Below are positions 30,232 to 37,655 of a DNA stretch of 40,970 nucleotides, piece after piece. Source of the DNA: an uncultured Clostridium sp. (GTDB lineage Bacteria; Bacillota; Clostridia; TANB77; CAG-508); the NCBI GenBank assembly GCA_905213875.1, contig CAJMJN010000012.1, positions 1-40,970 on the forward strand. The letters are read 5' to 3'. How positions within the stretch are numbered: position 1 is the stretch's first letter; each line of letters starts with the position of its first letter. The translations under genes and the position numbers were made by a program. The notes under the pieces are model-generated. The model made no database searches. It was not told where the DNA came from and saw only the letters and a program-made list of their open reading frames with translations.

Positions 30232-31545
30232 TTGAAAACAAAAGAAATGAGAGGAATTACAATAATTTCGTTGGTGGTTACAATAGTTATTTTATTGATA
30301 TTATCAGGGGTAACGATAACTATGTTAACGGGAGAAAATGGTATAATCAAACAAACTATAATGGCAAAAGAAAAGTCAAAAAAGTCGCAAGAAATAGAAA
30401 ATATAGAACTTGCATTTATGTCAGCAAAAATGAAAAATACTTATGAAATTTTACAAGAGGATGTAAAAAATGAATTAGATAATAAAAAATATAAAATAGC
30501 ATTTGATGGAGAGTATTATAAAATAATGTCTAAAGAAACTCAAAATGAGTATATATTTGACAAATATGGGAATAAAAAAGAAAAAAATAAATATTATTAT
30601 GATTCGGAAAATATAATATCAGATGGAAATATAAAAATAAATGTTGGAGATTCAATAAATTATACAATAATAAAGGATGAAAATAGTAAATATGAGTCTA
30701 GTATAAATAAGAATGGATATTCAAATCAAAGTTTTACTCTTCAAAAAAATGCGCAATGGGTTGTTTTAGGAATTAACAATGGTGGAGAATTGCTAATAAC
30801 ATCTAAGGAAAGCATAAAAACAGATGAAAATAAAAATTATTTTCTGAAGGGAGAAAATGGGTTTAAATATGGTGTTACGGAGTTAGACAACATATGTAAA
30901 GTTTATGGAAGTGGAATAGGTGCAAAAGATTCTAGAAGTATAAGGATAGAAGATATAAATAAAATAACAAAATATGATCCAATGAATACAGGTAATAAAC
31001 AAAATTATAGTAAAGGAAATCTAAATGAGTATGGGAATGAAGTTATGTTTTATTGGAATGAAGATGAATTTCCATATTATGATGCACAAAATGGAGTAAA
31101 AGGAACTTTAAATGAAAAACATGATAGTTTTTATGTTTATGATGAAGAAAATAATAATTTTATAAATAATGAATTGAAAAAAGAAATAATGCAATATATA
31201 AATAAAATAAAAACTAATTTTTATACATATTATATTGATACATTATCAGATAATATTGAAGATAAAGATAGTGATATAAAAAAATTTAGCAAGGCTTATA
31301 ATCTTGTATGTAATGCTGGTTCATATTGGATGGCATCTAGAACAATTGAAACAAATGAAGGAGGTGTATACTATGGATTAAGAATGTATGCTGATTGGGT
31401 AAAAAAAGTTGCAGCAGGAGGATTTTATTCTTCTTATGGAAATAATAATGATGGACAAGCATATGCTGTAAGACCAGTGATAACGATTAACGATTCTGCA
31501 AATATAATAGGAGATTCTATAAATGGTTGGAATATTGAAGAATAA
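30232..31545 (+). CDS. C4: pilin-like protein with DUF6273-like C-terminal domain
   Basis: 437 residues, intact, no CGG. The signal-like segment is followed by a charged helix (about 40-70) and a long external domain. The C-terminal part contains AGSYWMASRTIET, GLRMYADWV and YAVRPVITIN, a pattern seen in DUF6273/FGE-sulfatase-like domains of clostridial surface proteins (W-ASR then RPV). No signature catalytic Cys pair is seen, so binding rather than catalysis is more likely. TTG start after GAAAGGGTG. Confidence 0.78.
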   Translation: MKTKEMRGITIISLVVTIVILLILSGVTITMLTGENGIIKQTIMAKEKSKKSQEIENIELAFMSAKMKNTYEILQEDVKNELDNKKYKIAFDGEYYKIMSKETQNEYIFDKYGNKKEKNKYYYDSENIISDGNIKINVGDSINYTIIKDENSKYESSINKNGYSNQSFTLQKNAQWVVLGINNGGELLITSKESIKTDENKNYFLKGENGFKYGVTELDNICKVYGSGIGAKDSRSIRIEDINKITKYDPMNTGNKQNYSKGNLNEYGNEVMFYWNEDEFPYYDAQNGVKGTLNEKHDSFYVYDEENNNFINNELKKEIMQYINKIKTNFYTYYIDTLSDNIEDKDSDIKKFSKAYNLVCNAGSYWMASRTIETNEGGVYYGLRMYADWVKKVAAGGFYSSYGNNNDGQAYAVRPVITINDSANIIGDSINGWNIEE

Positions 31546-31555
31546 AATAAAAAGT

Positions 31556-31754
31556 CGTTAAGTCGTGTACTTAATGGCTTTTTTACTAAAAAAATTATAA
31601 CAATAAAGTTAAAAAAAATCAATAAAAATAGAAAAAAATTTAAAATTTATAAATTAAAAAGTTAATTTTTTTTATAATGTTTTTTATTGTTGAAAATATG
31701 CGAGGTAAAGGAAAAATTCACTTTTTTGTTTATCATTAAGTACACGACTTAATG
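31556..31754. promoter_or_regulatory. Invertible promoter switch S5 (before C5), OFF orientation
   Basis: Left site centre TCGTGTA (31556-31576); right site centre TACACGA (31734-31754), exact reverse complement. Leftward promoter: TATAAT 31594-31599, 17-bp spacer, TTGATT 31617-31622, TGT before the -10. T-runs on both strands flank the left hairpin. Confidence 0.85.
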
Positions 31755-31779
31755 ATAAATATTGAAAGGGAGAAAAATA

Positions 31780-32991
31780 TTGAAAACAAAAGAAATACAA
31801 GGGATTACGATAATTTCATTAGTCGTAACTATAATTATTTTACTAATATTATCAGGAATAACAATAACTATACTAACAGGAGAAAACGGGATAATCAAAC
31901 AAGCTGTTAGAGCTAAAGAAAACACAAAAGTGGCTGAAAATGAGGAACAGAAACAAATTGATGAAATGCAAGAATTTATGGAAGCGAACGGAAATGATTA
32001 CATAAAAAATGATGAATTAGATGAAAATAAGTATTTAAAAACATTTATAACAGAATGGACAGTAAGTGATGGAGATACTATTGTTTTGCCAATTTATCAA
32101 AAACAAGATGCAGATGAAGAAAGAGGAGAAAAAGAAACATATTTCAATTATGATTTTAAAGTTGATTATGGAGATGGAACAATTGCTGAAGTAAAAAGTT
32201 TTGACGATGAAAATAGAAAACATACGTACAACAATGGAGGAACATATAAAATAAAAATAGATGGAAAATGCGAGGCATTTAGTTTTAATTATGTTGAGGA
32301 CAGCAAAGAAAAAATAACTAAACTGATTCAATGGGGAGCGATATTTGCAAAACACTATGATTTTGCCGAATGCACTAATTTGTCAGGAGAAATTCCATTG
32401 CCATCAAAGAACAGTTTTATGTATGTTGAAAGCTTTAGATTGTTATTTTATAAATGTGAGAATTTAACTGGAACAATTCCAAATGATCTATTTAAGTATG
32501 CGCCAAATGTTATTACAATGGCGAACATATTTAATTATGCAACAGGTGTAACAGGAAAAATTCCAGAAAAATTATTTTATGGATGTGGAAAAATAACCAA
32601 CTTTAGATATGCTTTTGCAGGTTCTAATTTAGAAGATAAAATACCCGACAATTTATTCAAAGAAAATAAAAATGTGAAAAATTTCAGAGGGGTTTTTTGC
32701 CAATGCCATAAGCTTAATGGAATTGTATCTCAAAATATTTTTTCATATAGTAAAGAGATAGAAGATTTTTATGAAATTTTTTTAGACAGTGAAAATTTAA
32801 GTATTGATAAATTATATATAAACTCTCCAAATATAAAAAGAATTTCATACGCTATAGGAAAAGATGATAATAAATTTGTAAAATCAAAAGATCAAATAGG
32901 AACAATATATGTACCTAAAAATTCATTAACTGCGGAAAAAATGAAAGAATTATATGTGAACAACTCTAATATAGAAGTCATAGAAATATAA
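31780..32991 (+). CDS. C5: pilin-like protein with BspA/LRR-like repeats
   Basis: 403 residues from TTG 31780, which has GAAAGGGAG upstream and aligns with the other cassette starts; an in-frame ATG-like start further up would fall inside the ribosome binding site. Intact, no CGG. After the signal-like segment, about residues 85-165 look PKD/BspA-like (VDYGDGTIAEV, then a Tyr-rich strand and GGTYKIKIDGK). Leucine-rich-like repeats follow, of the form LTGTIPNDLFKYAPNV and GKIPEKLFYGCGKI. Such repeats are common in adhesins. Confidence 0.78.
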   Translation: MKTKEIQGITIISLVVTIIILLILSGITITILTGENGIIKQAVRAKENTKVAENEEQKQIDEMQEFMEANGNDYIKNDELDENKYLKTFITEWTVSDGDTIVLPIYQKQDADEERGEKETYFNYDFKVDYGDGTIAEVKSFDDENRKHTYNNGGTYKIKIDGKCEAFSFNYVEDSKEKITKLIQWGAIFAKHYDFAECTNLSGEIPLPSKNSFMYVESFRLLFYKCENLTGTIPNDLFKYAPNVITMANIFNYATGVTGKIPEKLFYGCGKITNFRYAFAGSNLEDKIPDNLFKENKNVKNFRGVFCQCHKLNGIVSQNIFSYSKEIEDFYEIFLDSENLSIDKLYINSPNIKRISYAIGKDDNKFVKSKDQIGTIYVPKNSLTAEKMKELYVNNSNIEVIEI

Positions 32992-32995
32992 AAGT

Positions 32996-33199
32996 CGTTA
33001 AGTGAATAGCTTAACGACTTAAAATCTTGTACTGATTATACCAATAAAGATAATGGAAATCAATAGGCTAAAAACAAAAATTTGAATAAAATTTTATATC
33101 AGAAAACTAAAAAGAAAAATTACAAATAAATCCATATAGTTATCTTAATATCAATAAAATTTACTATTTTGTATTTATCATTAAGCTATTCACTTAATG
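32996..33199. promoter_or_regulatory. Invertible promoter switch S6 (before C6), OFF orientation
   Basis: Left site centre TGAATAG (32996-33016); right site centre CTATTCA (33179-33199), exact reverse complement. Leftward promoter: TATAAT 33035-33040, 17-bp spacer, TTGATT 33058-33063, TGG before the -10. The T-run after the left hairpin is on the minus strand. Confidence 0.85.
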
Positions 33200-33224
33200 A
33201 CAAATATTGAAAGGGTGAAAAATA

Positions 33225-34547
33225 TTGAAAACAAAAGGAATTAAAGGAATTACAATAATTTCATTAACAATTACAATAATTATTTTATTGATATTATCAG
33301 GAGTATCAATTTCAACAATATCAGGAGAGAATGGAATATTGACTAAAACAAGACTAGCCAAGCAAATGTCAGAAGTATCAAGTGAAAAAGAAGCAATACA
33401 ATTAGATGTAATGCTTGCAAATATGGAAAATAAATTTGATAATTCGAACAAATATTATATAGGAGAACCACTTTATGATAAGACAATAGAAAATGGAGAC
33501 AAATGGAATATTGTAATTGATAATAAAAATTTAAAGCAATATGGTACAGGATATAGTTATATAGAGCAAGGAACAGAAATAAATAATTATGGCAAAACGC
33601 AATATAGGTGGCTTGTAAATTATGAAAGTGGAGAAATAATACAATTAAATGATGAATATACAACATTATCATATAAAAGTACATTAGCTGTTACAGATGG
33701 ATTAGTTTTCAATATGGATGCTATAAATGTAAATGAAAATCAATCTAATTGGGGAGAGAATGTATCTTTATATTATTATGATACCGCAAATTATGACACA
33801 ACTGAAAAAAGACAAAAGGCTTATGCTGAACAAAATAAATATGAAAATGTAACTCAATTTGATGGTTATGATAGGCTAAAATCAAGTAATTCAAGTAATT
33901 ATATAGATTCGATAAATAAAACATTTATGTTTAATGGAAACAATTATATTGAAATATATAGTAAAAGTGGATTTGATTTTTCAAAAGGGCTTACAATTGA
34001 ATTTTTTGGAAATATAGATAAACAAATAAACGGAGCCACAAATTCAAGTATTCCATTTATAGGATTATTAGGTTTATGGTCTGGAGAATTTAATAATCAA
34101 TGCAAGATGAGATTTGGAAATGCCGAAAATCGATATATAATGTATTCATTAAATGACGGAGGAGAAGAGAACAAAGGAAGTTGGAGTAAAGATAATAGTG
34201 CTCCATGGTTGCAATATTATGAAACTGATTTTATGAATAAGGATAGATATATTACAATAGAATTTGAGCCTATAGAAAATGAAAAAACAATTCAAAGGAT
34301 TTATATGGATGGAAAGATGGTCGCAGAGGGTTGGTTAGAAGAATGCTATTGGAATAGTTTTATAAATTTGGCAAATAATTTGAATTATATAGAATTGGGT
34401 CGAGTTACAATGGCAAGTACTTCAAATTGGTGTTATATGAAAGGATCATGTTATGCGACAAGAATATATAATAGAGCATTAAGTTCAGAAGAAATATTAT
34501 TAAATTATAACAAAACGAAAATATATAGAGAAACATTAGAAAAGTAA
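33225..34547 (+). CDS. C6: pilin-like protein with LamG-like lectin domain
   Basis: 440 residues, intact, no CGG. The signal-like segment is followed by a stalk shared with C7 and C8 (KQMSEVSSEKEAIQLDVMLA, then GDKWNIVIDN and LSYKSTLAVTDGLVFNMDA). The rest resembles a concanavalin/LamG-type jelly-roll: FNGNNYIEIYS, FDFSKGLTIEFFGN, then late YMKGSCYATRIYNRALSSEE. Such domains bind sugars. It is more divergent from C7 and C8 than they are from each other. TTG start after GAAAGGGTG. Confidence 0.8.
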   Translation: MKTKGIKGITIISLTITIIILLILSGVSISTISGENGILTKTRLAKQMSEVSSEKEAIQLDVMLANMENKFDNSNKYYIGEPLYDKTIENGDKWNIVIDNKNLKQYGTGYSYIEQGTEINNYGKTQYRWLVNYESGEIIQLNDEYTTLSYKSTLAVTDGLVFNMDAINVNENQSNWGENVSLYYYDTANYDTTEKRQKAYAEQNKYENVTQFDGYDRLKSSNSSNYIDSINKTFMFNGNNYIEIYSKSGFDFSKGLTIEFFGNIDKQINGATNSSIPFIGLLGLWSGEFNNQCKMRFGNAENRYIMYSLNDGGEENKGSWSKDNSAPWLQYYETDFMNKDRYITIEFEPIENEKTIQRIYMDGKMVAEGWLEECYWNSFINLANNLNYIELGRVTMASTSNWCYMKGSCYATRIYNRALSSEEILLNYNKTKIYRETLEK

Positions 34548-34553
34548 AAAGGT

Positions 34554-34746
34554 CATTAAGTCCTCAACTTAATGACCGTTTTGATACAAAAATTATAACA
34601 CTAAAAGTCAGATAAATCAATAAAAAAATCAAATTTAATTATAAAAAAATTTAAAAGAAAAATGTTAAATAAAAAAAGTATAGAAAAAGTTCAAAATAAA
34701 GGATTTTGCAAGTTTTCTAATATATCGTTAAGTTGAGGACTTAATG
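34554..34746. promoter_or_regulatory. Invertible promoter switch S7 (before C7), OFF orientation
   Basis: Left site centre TCCTCAA (34554-34574); right site centre TTGAGGA (34726-34746), exact reverse complement. Leftward promoter: TATAAT 34592-34597, 17-bp spacer, TTGATT 34615-34620, TGT before the -10. T5 flanks the left hairpin on the minus strand. Confidence 0.85.
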
Positions 34747-34769
34747 ATATATTAGAAAGGGTGGATATA

Positions 34770-36011
34770 TTGAAAACAAAAGAAGCAAGGGGAATTACAA
34801 TAATTTCATTGGCAGTAACAATAATTATAATGCTAATATTAGCAGGAGTTACTATTTCGTCACTAACGTCAGAAAATGGAATAATAACAAAAACAAGGTT
34901 AGCGAAACAAATGTCTGAAACATCAAGCGAAAAAGAAGCAATACAACTGGACATTGCACTTGCAAAAATGGAAAATATTTTAGATGAAAGTAATAAATAC
35001 TATATAGGAGAAGAATTATTTGATAGAACATTGGAAAATGGGGACAAGTGGAATATAGTAATAGATAATGAAACTTTAAAACAATATGGTACAGGATATA
35101 ATCATATAACAAAGGGTACAGAAATATCAAATTATGGAAAAACACAATATGATTGGATTGTAGATTATAATTCTGGAGAAATAATCCAATTAAGTACAGA
35201 ATATACATCTTTATCATATAAAAGTAGTTTAGCAGTTACAGATAATTTGGTTTTGAATATTGACGCTACTAATTTAGACAATGAAGATTGGGGAGATATT
35301 ATAAAACATGGCAATATACAATATTTAAAAGAAAATAAATCCTTATATTTTGATGGAGATGGAGATTATCTAGAATTGACTAAAAATGCAGATTTTAGTA
35401 AAGGCTTCACTTTTGAATTTTATGGTAACTTGGAAAGGTTAAGATATAATAATGGAAATTATCCAACAAAAAATATGGGAATATTCTCTAAAATGCCATC
35501 TCTAAATTCACCAGTAAGATTGTCAATGAGATTTATGTGGGCTAGTGATGACCAAATTTGTAGGTTTTCAGATAATTCAGAAATTAAATATGAAAATGAA
35601 TTTTTCAGATCAGATCAAGGAGGGTGTATATATACAAAAAAAGGATTAGGATATAAGGAAAATGAGGATTTTTATTTAACCATTGTATATACAATATATG
35701 ATGAAAATATTCAAGATGAAAATTATGACGATTATATGAAAGAAAATAAAGTAGATAAATTAGAATATTTTGTAAATGGTAACCTTTTGGGCAAAACATA
35801 TTATGGACATAAAGGATATGTTTCAGGATTAAAAGTGTGGAATAATAATAATAGTAACTTTTTTATAGGGGTATGCCCAGCATGGGAAGATGGAAATTTG
35901 TATTATTTAAAAGGAAATGTATATTGTACACGATTATATGAAAAGGCGTTAAGTAGTGATGAAGTGAAAGAAAATGTAACTAAAACACAATTATATAGAT
36001 TAATGAAATAA
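34770..36011 (+). CDS. C7: pilin-like protein with LamG-like lectin domain
   Basis: 413 residues from TTG 34770; an in-frame GTG at 34761 lies inside the GAAAGGGTGG ribosome binding site and is rejected. Intact, no CGG. The first 185 residues are almost the same as in C8, after which the two diverge. The C-terminal part is a LamG-like fold (LYFDGDGDYLELT, FSKGFTFEFYGN, late LKGNVYCTRLYEKALSSDE). It matters as an internal control: its continuous reading GYKENEDFYLT aligns with the recoded frame of C8. Confidence 0.8.
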   Translation: MKTKEARGITIISLAVTIIIMLILAGVTISSLTSENGIITKTRLAKQMSETSSEKEAIQLDIALAKMENILDESNKYYIGEELFDRTLENGDKWNIVIDNETLKQYGTGYNHITKGTEISNYGKTQYDWIVDYNSGEIIQLSTEYTSLSYKSSLAVTDNLVLNIDATNLDNEDWGDIIKHGNIQYLKENKSLYFDGDGDYLELTKNADFSKGFTFEFYGNLERLRYNNGNYPTKNMGIFSKMPSLNSPVRLSMRFMWASDDQICRFSDNSEIKYENEFFRSDQGGCIYTKKGLGYKENEDFYLTIVYTIYDENIQDENYDDYMKENKVDKLEYFVNGNLLGKTYYGHKGYVSGLKVWNNNNSNFFIGVCPAWEDGNLYYLKGNVYCTRLYEKALSSDEVKENVTKTQLYRLMK

Positions 36012-36019
36012 TAAAAGCT

Positions 36020-36223
36020 CATTAAGTGTCTTACTTAATGAGCTAAAAATTTAATAATATTATAGCAATAAAGTATTAGAAAATCAATAAAAAATAAAAG
36101 AAAAATTTTAAAAATTTCTTTTGCAAGTTTTTAATAATTATAATATTTTTTTAACGATGAAGCTATTGATAATTAAACGATTTGCAAGATTTCTATTCTT
36201 GTCGTTAAGTAAGACACTTAATG
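36020..36223. promoter_or_regulatory. Invertible promoter switch S8 (before C8), OFF orientation
   Basis: Left site centre TGTCTTA (36020-36040); right site centre TAAGACA (36203-36223), exact reverse complement. Leftward promoter: TATAAT 36059-36064, 17-bp spacer, TTGATT 36082-36087, TGC before the -10. The T-run of the left hairpin is on the minus strand. Confidence 0.85.
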
Positions 36224-36248
36224 ATAAGAGTAGAAAGGGTGGAAGATA

Positions 36249-37467
36249 TTGAAAACAAAAGAAGCAAGAGGAATTACAATAATTTCATTAGTAGTAACAA
36301 TAATTATAATGCTAATCTTAGCAGGGGTTACTATTTCGTCACTAACATCAGAAAACGGAATAATAACAAAAGCGAGGCTAGCAAAACAAATGTCTGAAAC
36401 ATCAAGTGAAAAAGAAGCAATACAACTGGACATTGCACTTGCAAAAATGGATAATATTTTAGATGAAAGCAATAAATACTATATAGGAGAAGAATTATTT
36501 GATAGAACATTGGAAAATGGGGATAAGTGGAATATAGTGATCGATAATGAAACTTTAAAACAATATGGCACAGGATATAATTATATAGAAAAAGGTACAG
36601 AAATATCAAATTATGGAAAAACACAATATGATTGGATTGTAGATTATAACTCAGGAGAAATAATCCAATTAAGTACAGAATATACATCTCTATCATATAA
36701 AAGTAGTTTAGCAGTTACAGATAATTTGGTTTTGAATATTGACGCCACTAATTTAGAAAATGAAAATTGGGGAGATATTATAAAACATGGAGATGTAAAA
36801 TATTCGAATGAAAATAGAGCTTTATATTTTGATGGAGATGGAGATTATTTAGAGTTATCAAAAAATGCTGATTTTAGTAATGGATTTACATTTGAAATAT
36901 ATGCTAATTTAGAACGATTAGAGTATAATAATGGAAGCAATGCACCCGATTCTTTAAGTTTATTTTGCAAAATGCCATCAATATATAATGGTTTAACAGA
37001 GTCTATGAGATTTGGATATATCAAATCAAATAATATGATTTGCAGATTTAATAACACATCTAGTTGGGATGGAACTGGTAACAAATTATATACAATATGG
37101 CGGAGAGGTTTGTAGTCCAGAAAGAGGATATAATGAAAATGAAGACTTTTACTTGACTTTTGTTTATCATAGATATGATGAACAAAATCCTCGATGGAAT
37201 GAAAAAGCTGATAGAGTGGAGTATTATATAAATGGAGAATTGTATGGATATACATATTATGGAATAGATAGTTACAATAATGGTTGTAAAACATGGAATA
37301 CAAACGATTCACATTTTTATCTTGGAGTATGTCCTTGGTGGAAAGGGGGCAATTTATACTATTTAAAGGGAAATGTATATTGTACTAGATTATATGAAAG
37401 ATCATTAAGTAGTGATGAAGTAAAAGAAAATGTAACAAAAACACAATTATACAGACAAATGAAATAA
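36249..37467 (+). CDS. C8: pilin-like protein with LamG-like lectin domain, recoded at CGG
   Basis: About 405 residues if C37101 is skipped (36249-37100 joined to 37102-37467), close to the 413 of its paralogue C7. The signal-like segment and stalk are nearly those of C7; the LamG-like part (LYFDGDGDYLELS, FSNGFTFEIYAN, late LKGNVYCTRLYERSLSSDE) is more diverged. In the zero frame CGG is followed by AGA GGT TTG TAG. After skipping the C the protein continues into RGYNENEDFYLTFVYH, which aligns with GYKENEDFYLTIVYT of C7. This within-window comparison supports the shift directly. It is the last cassette; no further site pair follows. Confidence 0.8.
37101..37103 (+). other. CGG +1 recoding site 9 (C8)
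   Basis: TGG CGG AGA GGT TTG TAG in the zero frame; TGG-(C)-GGA-GAG-GTT rejoins the frame of paralogue C7. The fourth base is A. Confidence 0.85.
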
Positions 37468-37472
37468 AAAAA

Positions 37473-37518
37473 GAATAGCAAATGTTAAATTATTATATAT
37501 AAAAAGCATTTGCTATTC
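37473..37518. terminator. Two-way terminator at the end of the array
   Basis: A perfect 12-bp stem, GAATAGCAAATG (37473-37484) and CATTTGCTATTC (37507-37518). On the minus strand it is followed by T7, serving the XRE gene; for C8 it forms a hairpin without a strong T-run. It lacks the CRTTAAG arms, so it is not a recombination site of the array. Confidence 0.75.
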
Positions 37519-37655
37519 TATTACATAAAAATAAAGCTTTTTAAAAAACTATTTACAATATCAGGAAAAAATTATAAAATAGATGTGTGGTAAACATCAA
37601 AAAAGAAAACAAAAAAGAACATGATATTATGATAGTTTATATCTATATCATATCC

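Larger units (their letters stand above)
23764..37467 (+). other. Array of eight phase-variable pilin-like cassettes
   Basis: Eight repeats of one plan: invertible promoter segment (193-204 bp), GAAAGGG-type ribosome binding site, TTG or GTG start, conserved 30-residue pilin-like segment, private C-terminal domain. Cassettes are called C1-C8 and switches S1-S8 below. All genes point the same way. The conserved block runs from the right-hand site to about codon 20 and forms a long direct repeat through which cassettes could be gained or exchanged by homologous recombination. Confidence 0.85.

Noticed and set aside
23764..36223. CRISPR array or integron attC sites
   Set aside because: Repeats are spaced 0.2 and 1.2-2.3 kb apart with genes between, there are no short spacers, no Cas genes and no integron-type integrase; the paired inverted centres are better explained as inversion sites.
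3070..37103. Eight independent pseudogenes caused by random frameshift mutations
   Set aside because: Random decay would give varied indels and stops. Here all nine breaks are the same base in the same codon phase before Gly, and the genes are otherwise intact.
23764..37467. Shufflon-like inversion of the coding cassettes themselves
   Set aside because: The matching centres flank only the promoter segments, never a coding sequence, and no two pairs share a centre, so coding inversion is not expected.
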